From Luteimonas sp. RC10 (lineage in GTDB: Bacteria; Pseudomonadota; Gammaproteobacteria; Xanthomonadales; Xanthomonadaceae), in NCBI RefSeq assembly GCF_014192745.1, contig NZ_JACHYJ010000003.1, forward strand, positions 248,001 to 312,000: 64,000 bases of DNA. The letters run 5' to 3'. Below the pieces are notes generated by a model. The model was not told the DNA's origin. It ran no database searches and saw only the letters and a list, made by a program, of their open reading frames with translations. Both the position numbers and the translations under genes were made by a program. Position 1 is the first letter of the stretch, and the number at the start of each line of letters is the position of its first letter. Of the stretch, positions 1-8,333 are shown one piece after another.

Positions 1-99
1 GGACTCCAAGCCCTGCAACTCGCCGCCGTCGGACGATGCGCAGGCCGACCCGGCCGACAATGCGGCGAGCAACAGGACGAGCGAACACAGGCGCGGCAT
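1..99 (-). CDS. Exported or lipoprotein-like hypothetical protein, N-terminal fragment
   Basis: Only the first 33 codons lie in the window; the rest runs off the left edge. The protein starts MPRLCSLVLLLAALSAG, a clear Sec signal core (short basic start, leucine-rich core), followed by SACASSDGG. This could be a lipobox ending at Cys20 or a signal peptidase I site (AxA-like). A GAGG ribosome-binding site lies 5 nt before the ATG. It follows the methyltransferase lipoprotein on the same strand after 62 bp, so it may belong to the same transcript. Function cannot be judged from this fragment. Confidence 0.6.
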   Translation of the reverse strand, partial: MPRLCSLVLLLAALSAGSACASSDGGELQGLES

Positions 100-161
100 G
101 GGAAACCTCGTACGGGCGTGTGTCGACGATGATGCCACCGGCTGCCGGCAGTGCGACCGGC

Positions 162-845
162 TCAATGCGCGGGCACCGTCCACAGGTAGATGCGCGTGCC
201 GTCGACCTCCTGGGTGACCTCGGGCGTCCACTGGTCGGCCATGTCGAAGGCGTGGCTGACGATCCGCGTGCCGGGCTTGAGCTCGGCGAGCAGCTTGGGG
301 CGCAGTTTCACATTGAGGCTCTGCAGCAGATACAGCGTGACCACGCTGGCCTCACTGATGTCCTCCTGGAACAGGTCGGCCTCCTTGAATGTGACGAGGT
401 CGGTGACACCGGCCGCCTCGGCATTGGCGTTCGCCTCGCGCACGCGCACCGGGTTGATGTCGATGCCGACCGCACGCACGCCGAAGCGTTGCGCCGCCGC
501 GATCGGGATGCGGCCATCGCCCGAACCCAGGTCGTAGAGCACGTCGCCCTCGCCGACCTTGGCCAGGTTGAGCATCGCATCGACCACCGGCTCTGGCGTC
601 GGCACATAGATCACGTCGGGCTCGCGCGACGGCGGCGGCGCGCCTTCGGCGAACGGCGAGTCCGGGCCGATCTGCGCGGTGACCGTCGGCACCGCGGTCG
701 GCGCGCCGTCTGCGCTCGCCGCTGCGGGCATCGCGGTATCGGCGCTGACCTGCGGCGGCTGCGGATCCTGCGCGCAGGCGGTCATCAAGGCGGGCACCAG
801 CACGCACAGTGCGAGCGTGGCGCGGGATGGAGTCGATCGGATCAT
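162..845 (-). CDS. SAM-dependent methyltransferase with lipoprotein signal peptide
   Basis: A 227-aa protein. Residues 1-20 form a lipoprotein signal ending in the lipobox LMTAC, followed by a low-complexity Ala/Pro linker to about residue 65. A class I methyltransferase fold follows: motif I reads DLGSGDGRIPIAAA (about residue 103) and the next acidic strand end is GIDINPVR. The start ATG overlaps the stop of the upstream permease (ATGA), implying translational coupling and supporting this start, which includes the signal peptide. Exported methyltransferase-like proteins are odd because SAM is cytosolic. The substrate is unknown; the enzyme may act before export, or the domain may have another role. 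The fold call is strong and the location is inferred from the signal. Confidence 0.85.
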   Translation of the reverse strand: MIRSTPSRATLALCVLVPALMTACAQDPQPPQVSADTAMPAAASADGAPTAVPTVTAQIGPDSPFAEGAPPPSREPDVIYVPTPEPVVDAMLNLAKVGEGDVLYDLGSGDGRIPIAAAQRFGVRAVGIDINPVRVREANANAEAAGVTDLVTFKEADLFQEDISEASVVTLYLLQSLNVKLRPKLLAELKPGTRIVSHAFDMADQWTPEVTQEVDGTRIYLWTVPAH

Positions 846-2200
846 GACGAGGTCTCCTCGGGACAGGTGGACGGTCGAAGCCGGCGCAACAGCAGCCCGC
901 CGATGGCGAGCACGACCACGCCGACCAGCGCGCCGCGCCCGGTATAGGCCAGGCTCGCGTACAGCAGGTAGGCGCTGGTCGCGCAGAACAGCAACGGCAG
1001 CGCGGGATACAGCGGCACCCGGAACGGGCGCGGGCGATCGGGGTCGCGCCGGCGCAGCACGAACAGCGCGATGCCCACCAGCAGGAAGAACAGCCAGAAC
1101 ACCGGCGCTGTGTATTCCACCGCGACCTCGAAACCATCGCGCGCAAAGGCGCCCAGCACCACCAGCGCCAGTGCCAGCACGCCCTGGACCAGGATCGCCG
1201 CGCGCGGCGCGCCGCTGCGCGCATCCCAGCGGCCGATGACGGCCAGCGCCGGGAAATCGCGCCCGACCGCATACACGCTGCGCGCGCCGGTGATCAGCGT
1301 CGCGTTGGCCGAGGTCAGGGCCGCGGCAACCACGATCGCACTCATCAAGGCCGCGCCGCTCGGTCCGAACACCCGGCCCATCACCTCGGCCGCGACGGCG
1401 TTGTGCTCGGCCATGCCGCCCAGGCCGAGCACGCGCAGATAGGCCAGGTTGACCAGCACGTACAGCGCGGCGATCGCGATCAGGCTGAGCACCAGCACGC
1501 GCGGCATCCAGCGGCGCGCGTCGCGGACTTCGGCGGTGATGTAGACCGCCTCGTTCCAGCCGCCGTAGGTCAGCAGCACGAACACCAGCACCAGACCGAT
1601 CGCGCTGTCGCCGCCGCTGCCGGGCACCGGCGCGATGCCGGTCGGCGCGAACGCCAACCCCGCCACGACGATCACCAGCACGCCGGCGATCTCGACGATC
1701 GTCAGCCACGTCTGCACCGCCGCACTCTGACGCGTGCCGATCCAGTTGATCGCCGACAGCGCGATCACCGCCGCAGCCGCAACCAGCGCCGATGCGCCGG
1801 TGCCCAGGTCGAACAGCTGCGCCATGTAGTCGCCGACGATGAAGCACAGCAACGCGATCGATCCGGTCTGGATCACCGCCATCCGCGCCCAGGCGAACAG
1901 GAAGGCCATGCGTGGCCCAAAGGCGCGGCGCAGGTAGGCGTAGTCGCCGCCCGCCTGCGGGTAGGTGGTGGCCAGTTCGGCGTAGCACAGCGCACCGACG
2001 ACCGACAGCGCACCGCCGGCGACCCAGGCGAGCAGCAGCATCAGTTCGCTGCTGGAGGCGCCGGCCACCAGCGAGGGGGTCCGGAAGATGCCGGCGCCGA
2101 CGACGATACCGATCGTGATCGCGAACGCATCGCGCGCACGCAAGGTGGCACGCGGGGGCGCAGGGTCGGCCATCGCGGGCCGGCATTCGCTTGCGTCCAT
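842..2200 (-). CDS. APC-superfamily amino acid permease
   Basis: About 452 aa, hydrophobic throughout with roughly 12 predicted membrane segments. The first helix carries the classic APC signature AITIGIVVGAGIFRTPSLVA, which binds the amino/carboxyl groups of the substrate in LeuT-fold transporters. It probably imports or exchanges amino acids or polyamines across the inner membrane; the substrate is not evident. The start was placed at MDASECRPAM because a GGA lies upstream; a second Met 9 codons downstream (position 2173) is nearly as good. The stop overlaps the start of the methyltransferase lipoprotein by ATGA, so the two are co-translated. Confidence 0.88.
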   Translation of the reverse strand: MDASECRPAMADPAPPRATLRARDAFAITIGIVVGAGIFRTPSLVAGASSSELMLLLAWVAGGALSVVGALCYAELATTYPQAGGDYAYLRRAFGPRMAFLFAWARMAVIQTGSIALLCFIVGDYMAQLFDLGTGASALVAAAAVIALSAINWIGTRQSAAVQTWLTIVEIAGVLVIVVAGLAFAPTGIAPVPGSGGDSAIGLVLVFVLLTYGGWNEAVYITAEVRDARRWMPRVLVLSLIAIAALYVLVNLAYLRVLGLGGMAEHNAVAAEVMGRVFGPSGAALMSAIVVAAALTSANATLITGARSVYAVGRDFPALAVIGRWDARSGAPRAAILVQGVLALALVVLGAFARDGFEVAVEYTAPVFWLFFLLVGIALFVLRRRDPDRPRPFRVPLYPALPLLFCATSAYLLYASLAYTGRGALVGVVVLAIGGLLLRRLRPSTCPEETSS

Positions 2201-2533
2201 GAGGGTCCAGAGTGACGGAAGGTCACCGACGGCAAGCCGACGGCGCGGGACTGCTGGGCCGTCCGATTCAATCACTGTGGTGATGGCAGGCATGTGAACG
2301 CGTCCGCAGCACGCCCGCGTGCACATCGAAGAGCGACGCACGATCCGACGCACAGGCAGCCGCGCACGGCGGCGGCGCCGCGCCCTGTGGCGCGCGACAC
2401 GCACTGTGGCGGCAGACTCGCGCACTGCGGCGACGGGCTGAGGACCGCTTCCAAGTCGGGTCGCGCATCGCTCCCTCCCCCGCTTGCGGGGGAGGGCCGG
2501 GGTGGGGGCGAGCCGCCAACCGCGCGCGTGGCG
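2201..2533. other. Intergenic region containing one dispersed hairpin repeat
   Basis: This 333-bp gap lies between the start of the permease and the end of the MrfB-like gene, both on the minus strand. It should hold the permease promoter. The only clear structure is the GC-rich hairpin repeat at 2471-2511. I see no convincing small gene in it. Confidence 0.6.
2471..2511. repeat. Dispersed GC-rich hairpin repeat, copy 1
   Basis: The arms ccctcccccgc (2473-2483) and gcgggggaggg (2486-2496) form a perfect 11-bp inverted repeat with a 2-nt loop, followed by a G-rich tail of the form ccggggtgggggc. The same hairpin-plus-tail design recurs at 10591, 55880 and, inverted, 56249. It lies downstream of the minus-strand nuclease gene and may also act as a transcript end. 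Short intergenic repeats of this kind are common in xanthomonad genomes. Confidence 0.7.
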
Positions 2534-3406
2534 TCAGCGGTCGCGCATCGCCTCGAGCACGCCGAACAGGCTGCGCAGATCCTGCGCGTTGTGCAGGCCG
2601 ACGCGGCGCAGCTTGTCGGCACTGCCGCCGCGCAGATAGGCCAGCCACGCCGCCGGCGCCTCGCTGCCCGGCAGGTCGTCCTCGCGCAGCACGCCCAGCA
2701 GTTCGCGCTCGACGGTCGCCAGCCGGCAGTTCGCCCAGATGCCGCGATAGCGCCGCCGCACCGGATGCAGCAGGTCGACGTGACGCAGGTCGATCAGCGG
2801 GTCGCGCATCCGTGCCAGGCGGTAGCGCGTGGTCAACAGCGGACGGTCATAGCAGCGCCCGTTGTAGCTCACCAGCACGGTCTCGGGTCGTAGCCAGCTG
2901 GCGAAGACCTTCAGCATCTGGCGCTCGGCACCGAGCGTGGTGATACACAGCTGGCGGATCCGCAGCCGGCCGTCGACGAAGTCCGCCGCGCCGATCATGA
3001 AGGCGCGGGTGCCGGTGCCGCCAGCCAGGCCGGTGGTCTCGGTGTCGAACGCGAGCAGGTCGCCGCGCTGTGCGGTGTCGTGGCGGATCTCGTGCAGCGC
3101 CAGCTCGGCATCGTCGTGCGGCCAGGCCGCGACCTGCTCGAGATAGCGCAGGCCAGGCGCGATCTCCTCGCCCGGCAGCACGCGATCGACCGGCGCGGCT
3201 GGGCGCGGCGCCATCGCCGGCGTACGCAGCTTCATCAGCTTGCGCAGTTGCTCGGCCACGACCTCCGGCGAACGCTGCGCATCGGCGCGTGGCCACTGCG
3301 CGCGCGGCGGCAGCGCAGGCGCCATCGGCCGGGCCGGCGCGACGCTCGGAAGCACCGTGCCGGCCTGGCTGCGCAGCAATCCCAGCCGCTTGGCCAGCGC
3401 GCTCAT
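2534..3406 (-). CDS. mrfB: RNase H-like DnaQ-family exonuclease, MrfB/YprB-like
   Basis: A 290-aa protein with an RNase H-like 3'-5' exonuclease core in its C-terminal two thirds. The DEDD-type acidic residues are visible in LAFDTETTGLAGGTGTRAF (first D and E), VSYNGRCYDRPLL (third D) and the later DLRHVDLLH/ CRLATVERELLG segment. It lies 10 bp downstream of a DUF1998 helicase on the same strand, the arrangement of Bacillus yprA-yprB (mrfA-mrfB), which repair mitomycin-type DNA damage. The start MSALAKRLG was chosen because it follows directly after the helicase stop. Family assignment is firm; a role in crosslink repair is inferred from the pairing. Confidence 0.82.
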   Translation of the reverse strand: MSALAKRLGLLRSQAGTVLPSVAPARPMAPALPPRAQWPRADAQRSPEVVAEQLRKLMKLRTPAMAPRPAAPVDRVLPGEEIAPGLRYLEQVAAWPHDDAELALHEIRHDTAQRGDLLAFDTETTGLAGGTGTRAFMIGAADFVDGRLRIRQLCITTLGAERQMLKVFASWLRPETVLVSYNGRCYDRPLLTTRYRLARMRDPLIDLRHVDLLHPVRRRYRGIWANCRLATVERELLGVLREDDLPGSEAPAAWLAYLRGGSADKLRRVGLHNAQDLRSLFGVLEAMRDR

Positions 3407-3416
3407 GGGCACGCGC

Positions 3417-5885
3417 TCATGCGGCCACCAGCAGGTCGAGCACACGCGCGGCCAGTTGCCGCGGCGTGCGCTCGGCGTCTTCTTCGGACGCCAGGATCGG
3501 CCCGACGCAGGCCGGGCAGCCGGCGCGACAGCCGCAGCCGCCGATCAGCGCCGCGGCCTGCGCCAGCAGCTCGTCGCGGCGTTCGAACAACGGCGAGGAC
3601 AGGCCGACACCGCCGGGGTAGTTGTCGTAGAGGTACAGCGTCGGTGCGAAGCGGCCGATGTGGTCGATGTCGAGCGCCGCGCCCTCGCCGTCGCGCAACT
3701 GCCCGCGCCCGCGCTGGTCGGCGGTCGCGAACCACGTGCCGTCGCCGCTGCCCACGGCTTTCTGCAGGTCGCGGCTCTCGGCCATCACCGCGACCTGGGC
3801 CACCAGGTGCAGCGCGTACGAAGCGCCGAGGAAGCCGTCGAGCGCCTCGTGGCGCGCGTCGAACGCCGCATCGAGCGCGCGCTGCGGCAACTGCCACCAC
3901 ACCGCGCTGGTGTGCAATTCCTGATCGGGCAGGTTGACCGGCCCGTAGCCGATGTTCTCGTGGGTGTGGAAGCGGATCTTCTTGTAGCCCGACACCCGCC
4001 GCACCACGTGCACCTCGCCCAGGTGCGCGCTGCCCTGCCCGGCCTCGGCCTGCTCGGCATCGTCGAGCACCTTGAGCTTGGTGTAGTCGATCGCGTCGGT
4101 GTAGTAGTCGACATGGGTGCGCTGCACATAGGCCTTGCGACCTTCCCAGTCCAGGCGTTCGACCTGGAACGGCTCGGACTGGATCATGTGGATCGCGCCC
4201 TCGTAGAGCGTGAGCGCGGCGGCCGAGTAATCGACCTCGGCGATGATCGTCTGCCGACCGTCGGTGCGGTCGACGACGACGAAGTTGCCGTCGGCGACCG
4301 AGCGCAGATTCACCGCCTGCGCCGGATAGCTGTCGGCGATCCATTCCCAGCGATCACCCTCGTGGTGCAGCACGCCCGACTCGGCCAGCACCTCCAGCCA
4401 CGGCAGCGGCGCGACGGGTCCGAACATGTCGCCGTCGACGAACGGCAGCTCGAACGCGGCGCAGCGGATGTGGTCGAGCAGGATCAGCGGCTGGTCGGGT
4501 TCGATGCGCGCGTGCTCGGGATTGGCCTGCGCGAAGAACTCCGGATGCCGCACCACGTACTGGTCCATCGGCTCGGAACTGGCGACCAGCACGCCAACCG
4601 AAGGCTGCTGGCGCCGGCCGGCGCGACCGAAGCGCTGCCAGGTCGCCGAGATGCTGCCCGGATACCCGTTGAGCACGACCACATCGAGGCTGCCGATATC
4701 GACCCCCAGCTCCAGCGCCGAGGTGCTGACGATGCCGTCGATGCTGCCGGCACGCATCTCGCGCTCGGCCGCGCGGCGCTCGGTCGGCAGGTAGCCGCCG
4801 CGGTAGGCGCGGATGCGGCGCGGCTTGCGCGGGTCGTGGTCGAAGACCTCCTTGAGGTACTTGGTCAGCACCTCGACCATCAGCCGGGTCTGACAGAACA
4901 CCAGCGTCTTGAGGCCGGAGCGGATCGCCAGCCGCGCGATGCGGTTGGACTGCGAGCGCGCCGACGCGCGCAGGCCCAGGTCCGGATTGACCACCGGCGG
5001 GTTCCACAGCAGCACGTGCTTGTCGCCGCGCGGCGCCCCGCCGTCGTCGATCGCCTCGAACTGTGCATCGTCGACCTCGATCAGCGCGCGCCCATGCTCG
5101 CGGGCATTGCCGATCGTCGCCGAGCACAGGATGAACTGCGGTGTCACGCCGTAGAACGCGCACACCCGCTTGAGCCGGCGGATCACGTTGGCCACATGCG
5201 AACCGAACACACCGCGGTAGGTGTGGATCTCGTCGATCACCACATAGCGCAGGTTCTCGAAGAACTGCGCCCACTTGGTGTGATGCGGCAGGATCGCCTG
5301 GTGCAGCATGTCGGGGTTGCTGACGACGATGTCGCCGTTGATGCGGATCGCCTGGCGCGCGTCCCCGGGCGTGTCGCCGTCGAAGGTCGCCGCGCGCAGG
5401 CCGAGCTCGCCGGCGGCATTGAGTTCCAGCAGTTCGGCAACCTGGTCCTGCGCCAGCGCCTTGGTCGGGAACAGGTACAGCGCCTTGCTGCGCGCGGTGA
5501 TCGTCGCCGACAGCACCGGCAGCGTGTAGCACAGCGACTTGCCTGATGCGGTTGGCGTGGCGACGACGACGTGCCGGCCGGCCTGGGTCGCGGCCCAGGC
5601 CTGGGCCTGGTGACTGTAGAGCCGGTCGATGCCACGGCTGCGCAGCGCGCGCGCCAGCGCCTCAGGCACGTCGGCAGGCATTGGCGCGTAGCGGCCCGGT
5701 TGGCCGGGCAGCAACAGGCTGCCGGTGATGCGCCCGGGATATTTGGCCGACAACTTGGTCGCAAGCGCCGTGCCGGGCGCGGTGCCGGCCGGGGTCGCGG
5801 GCAGCGTGTCGGGTTTGAGAATCGCGTTCAGACAGCACGCTCCGGGCGGCAGGCGGGGCGCGAGCGTGCCCGCGCCCCGTCTCAC
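3417..5885 (-). CDS. mrfA: DEAD/DEAH-box helicase with DUF1998 zinc-binding domain, MrfA/YprA-like
   Basis: About 822 aa. Superfamily 2 helicase motifs occur in order: Q-like SHQAQAW, Walker A TPTASGKS, motif II DEIH, motif III SAT, and motif VI QRFGRAGRR. The C-terminal DUF1998 domain ends in a four-cysteine cluster GGCGCRAGCPACVGP, a probable metal site. Length and architecture match YprA/MrfA proteins (about 750-850 aa). No good ATG exists at the 5' end; a GTG at 5885 is used and a TTG further in is possible, so the first about 30 residues are uncertain. The exonuclease partner follows after 10 bp. Confidence 0.85.
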   Translation of the reverse strand: MRRGAGTLAPRLPPGACCLNAILKPDTLPATPAGTAPGTALATKLSAKYPGRITGSLLLPGQPGRYAPMPADVPEALARALRSRGIDRLYSHQAQAWAATQAGRHVVVATPTASGKSLCYTLPVLSATITARSKALYLFPTKALAQDQVAELLELNAAGELGLRAATFDGDTPGDARQAIRINGDIVVSNPDMLHQAILPHHTKWAQFFENLRYVVIDEIHTYRGVFGSHVANVIRRLKRVCAFYGVTPQFILCSATIGNAREHGRALIEVDDAQFEAIDDGGAPRGDKHVLLWNPPVVNPDLGLRASARSQSNRIARLAIRSGLKTLVFCQTRLMVEVLTKYLKEVFDHDPRKPRRIRAYRGGYLPTERRAAEREMRAGSIDGIVSTSALELGVDIGSLDVVVLNGYPGSISATWQRFGRAGRRQQPSVGVLVASSEPMDQYVVRHPEFFAQANPEHARIEPDQPLILLDHIRCAAFELPFVDGDMFGPVAPLPWLEVLAESGVLHHEGDRWEWIADSYPAQAVNLRSVADGNFVVVDRTDGRQTIIAEVDYSAAALTLYEGAIHMIQSEPFQVERLDWEGRKAYVQRTHVDYYTDAIDYTKLKVLDDAEQAEAGQGSAHLGEVHVVRRVSGYKKIRFHTHENIGYGPVNLPDQELHTSAVWWQLPQRALDAAFDARHEALDGFLGASYALHLVAQVAVMAESRDLQKAVGSGDGTWFATADQRGRGQLRDGEGAALDIDHIGRFAPTLYLYDNYPGGVGLSSPLFERRDELLAQAAALIGGCGCRAGCPACVGPILASEEDAERTPRQLAARVLDLLVAA

Positions 5886-5981
5886 GACGCGAGACTGCGG
5901 CCGCAGGCCCCACCGTTCACGGGCGCAGGACCGCCCGCGCCCTAGCATCGGGCGCTCCTGATCCCCCGTTGGAGACCCCCG

Positions 5982-6521
5982 ATGCAGACCCTGGACGGCA
6001 AGACGATCGCCATTCTCGCTACCGACGGCTTCGAACAGTCGGAGCTCGAAAAACCCCTGCAGGCGTTGCGCGAGGCCGGCGCCCGCGTCGACGTCGTATC
6101 GCCCGGCGATGCCAAGTCGATCAAGGGCTGGGACCAGAAGGACTGGGGCCGCAGCGTCGATGTCGACGTATCGCTGTCCAAGGCCGATCCCGGCCGCTAC
6201 GACGCGCTGGTGCTGCCCGGCGGGCAGATCAACCCCGACAACCTGCGCAAGGACGCCGATGCGGTCGCGTTCGTGCGCAATTTCGGCCAGAGCGGCAAGC
6301 CGGTCGCCGCGATCTGCCACGGCCCCTGGCTGCTGGTCGAAAGCGGCCTGGCGAAGGGCCGCAAGGTCACCTCGTGGGCGTCGATCAAGACCGACCTGGT
6401 CAACGCCGGCGCGGACTGGCAGGACGCGGAGGTCATCGTCGACGGCAACCTGATCACCAGCCGCAAGCCCGACGACATCCCGGCGTTCAACGCCGCGATC
6501 GTCAAGGCCGTCGCAGGCTGA
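5982..6521 (+). CDS. DJ-1/PfpI-family protein (type 1 glutamine amidotransferase-like)
   Basis: A 179-aa single-domain protein of the usual PfpI/YhbO size. The nucleophile elbow AICHGPWLL holds the conserved cysteine and following histidine; the preceding strand LVLPGGQINPDNLR and the N-terminal FEQSELEKP (conserved Glu) also match. Family members act as stress-protective deglycase/chaperone-like or glyoxalase-like enzymes in the cytoplasm; the exact activity is debated for the family. A GGAG ribosome-binding site lies 8 nt before the ATG. A TAGCAT -10-like element lies at 5943. It is followed by a MAPEG gene on the same strand after 70 bp. Confidence 0.9.
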   Translation: MQTLDGKTIAILATDGFEQSELEKPLQALREAGARVDVVSPGDAKSIKGWDQKDWGRSVDVDVSLSKADPGRYDALVLPGGQINPDNLRKDADAVAFVRNFGQSGKPVAAICHGPWLLVESGLAKGRKVTSWASIKTDLVNAGADWQDAEVIVDGNLITSRKPDDIPAFNAAIVKAVAG

Positions 6522-6591
6522 TCCTCGAGGCCATGCCTGAATGCCGGGCTCTGATCGCCCGGCTCTGAACACTAAGCTGGAGACCACGCCG

Positions 6592-6981
6592 ATGACGATC
6601 GAATTGCAGATGCTGGCCGGGTCGATCGTCCTCGGCCTGGTTCACGTCCTGGTCGCGGCCGGATTTTCGACTGCGCAACGCGGCCTGGCCTGGAACGCAG
6701 GCAACCGCGATGGCGCAGTGCCGCCGCTGACTGGCGCCGCGCAGCGGCTGTCGGCCGCGAGCCGCAACTTTTTCGAGACCTTTCCGTTCTTCGCGGCCGC
6801 GGTGCTGGCGGTGGTGCTGGCCGGTCGCGCCGACGCCACCACCGCACTGGGCGCGCAGCTCTACCTGTGGGCGCGCGTGGCCTATCTGCCGGTCTACGGC
6901 ATCGGCATTCCTTACCTGCGCAGCGCCATCTGGACGGTCGCGATCGTGGGGTTGGTGATGGTGCTGGCGGGGCTGTTCTGA
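6592..6981 (+). CDS. MAPEG family membrane protein
   Basis: A 129-aa protein with about four membrane helices. It has the MAPEG pattern: an early helix ending in a QRGLAWNAGNRD loop, then LSAASRNFFETFPFFAAAV with the conserved RNFFETFP segment, and a final pair of helices. MAPEG proteins are membrane glutathione-linked enzymes in eukaryotes; bacterial short forms are mostly uncharacterised. The start MTIELQML was chosen over an upstream in-frame ATG because a GGAG sits 9 nt before it. It may be co-transcribed with the preceding PfpI-like gene. Confidence 0.88.
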   Translation: MTIELQMLAGSIVLGLVHVLVAAGFSTAQRGLAWNAGNRDGAVPPLTGAAQRLSAASRNFFETFPFFAAAVLAVVLAGRADATTALGAQLYLWARVAYLPVYGIGIPYLRSAIWTVAIVGLVMVLAGLF

Positions 6982-7079
6982 ACGCGTCCGCGCTGTCATC
7001 GAAATCCAACATTGGATTCACGGAAAACAGACGATCCGCACCTTAGCCTGCGCGCTCCCAAGTTCCCGGCAACACGCAG

Positions 7080-7328
7080 ATGGCCCGTTCCGAATCCGAT
7101 CACATGCTCGTGCTTTCGCTGGGTCGCAATGGACGCGCGTCGTACCCCGAGCGTCCCTGGGAAGAGATCGAGCCGGTGCTGCGGCGGGTCTGGGAGTTCG
7201 ATGGCCGCCTGCGTGCCTGGCACGACGTTCGCGCCGACGTGCAGGCGGCCTGGCATGCGCACGACGCGCGCCCGCGTCGCGAACGTCGTCGCACATCCGC
7301 AACCGGCCAGGTCAGCCGCGCCGTCTGA
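7080..7328 (+). CDS. Small hypothetical protein (82 aa)
   Basis: I do not recognise a family. The protein is mixed charged at the start (VLSLGRNGRASYPERPWEEIEPVL) with a helical W/R-rich middle and an Arg-rich tail (RPRRERRRTS). Its third-codon GC bias is strong and consistent, which supports coding. No strong ribosome-binding site precedes the ATG. It stands alone between the MAPEG gene and the acidic small protein. Confidence 0.6.
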   Translation: MARSESDHMLVLSLGRNGRASYPERPWEEIEPVLRRVWEFDGRLRAWHDVRADVQAAWHAHDARPRRERRRTSATGQVSRAV

Positions 7329-7495
7329 TGCCTGCGCGGCATCGCCTCGACGACAAGGCGTCGCGGTACGCGATCACGCACGATGCCGGCGTGACCGATC
7401 ACCACAGACCGGTCACCACGTGGCGCACACACCCTCTTGCCGCGCGCATGACGTGGTCGCGTCGATAGTGTCTCCACCGCAGACCGGAGACCCTC

Positions 7496-7759
7496 ATGAG
7501 CAAGGCCAACCCCACCCGCCCCAATGCCCCGAGCGAGGAATCGTCGCTGCGCGACCGCGAAGATCTGCCTGCAACGCGTGGGCCGGCACTGAAGGACCCG
7601 CGTTCACAGTCGGCGATCGACAACATCGGGCTCGACGACCAGGCCGACTTGCTCGACCCGGAACTCGACGACCAGATCGGCGATCGCGATGCCGACGGTC
7701 ATTCGTTCGCCGACGACGTCCGCAGCGATACCGGCGTGGAGAACGGCGAGCCGAAGTGA
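7496..7759 (+). CDS. Small acidic hydrophilic protein (87 aa)
   Basis: No family recognised. The sequence lacks hydrophobic segments and is very rich in Asp, Pro and Ser, with a stretch LDDQADLLDPELDDQIGDRD, and looks intrinsically disordered. A GGAG ribosome-binding site lies 6 nt before the ATG, and codon bias supports coding. The neighbours (TM2-like small membrane protein, glycine-zipper protein, MgtC) suggest a stress or envelope context, which is only circumstantial. Confidence 0.7.
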   Translation: MSKANPTRPNAPSEESSLRDREDLPATRGPALKDPRSQSAIDNIGLDDQADLLDPELDDQIGDRDADGHSFADDVRSDTGVENGEPK

Positions 7760-7813
7760 ATGCACGTGTGCCCGGTGCCGTCCTCGGCCCCGGGCACCGT
7801 GCATGGCGCGTGG

Positions 7814-8050
7814 TCAGATCCCAGGTCGGCGATACAGGGCCGCGTTGATGCACGAGAACACGCTGACGATGAACCAGCCAAAGGGCAGCAGCGAGACCGT
7901 CAGCAGCCAGGTGATCGCGAATGCGATGCAGCCGGCCAGGAACCACAGCACCGCCGACAGCAGCCGGCCCTGAACCAGTTGCCCGAGGCCGGGCACGATG
8001 AAACTGCAGATGGCGGCGATGACATTGCCGGCCGAACCCTGTCCACTCAT
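7814..8050 (-). CDS. Small inner-membrane protein, TM2-like (78 aa)
   Basis: A 78-aa protein with two long hydrophobic segments joined after the motif PGLGQLVQGR, which resembles the short turn of TM2/GYF-like small membrane proteins, and ends RRPGI. It has a strong AGGAG ribosome-binding site 7 nt before the chosen ATG; longer upstream reading is not needed. Its role is unknown. It lies convergent with the acidic small protein and downstream of the glycine-zipper gene, but 283 bp separate it from that gene. Confidence 0.75.
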   Translation of the reverse strand: MSGQGSAGNVIAAICSFIVPGLGQLVQGRLLSAVLWFLAGCIAFAITWLLTVSLLPFGWFIVSVFSCINAALYRRPGI

Positions 8051-8256
8051 GAAGCCATCTCCTGCACGTTGGAATGACGCGATGGTCCACGAGGCGCGCG
8101 CGGCGCGATGTGAATACGCGTTTCCGGCCACGGGAGGTCGCTGTCGTCATTAAGGCTGGCACCCGCCCGCGACGCGCACCTGCGGGCGGAGCGACGATGA
8201 CATCGTGTGACATCCCCAAGCCGATACCCTGGCCCGGACTCGGATTCTGCAACAAA

Positions 8257-8290
8257 CAACGGACGCATTCCGCCAAGAATGCGCCCGTTG
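8257..8290 (-). terminator. Hairpin terminator downstream of the glycine-zipper gene
   Basis: The arms caacggacgcattc and gaatgcgcccgttg pair over 14 bp with one mismatch and a 6-nt loop. In the minus direction it is followed by a T-rich run (GTTTGTTGC). It sits 44 bp beyond the stop of the glycine-zipper gene, fitting a Rho-independent terminator. Confidence 0.6.
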
Positions 8291-8333
8291 CTTGGTGTCT
8301 GCGGAACTGGTGGTGCTTGGGGGAGCTGGAACG

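Noticed and set aside
3240..5546. A 768-codon plus-strand frame
   Set aside because: Antisense shadow of the MrfA-like helicase and MrfB-like nuclease, with no recognisable motifs.
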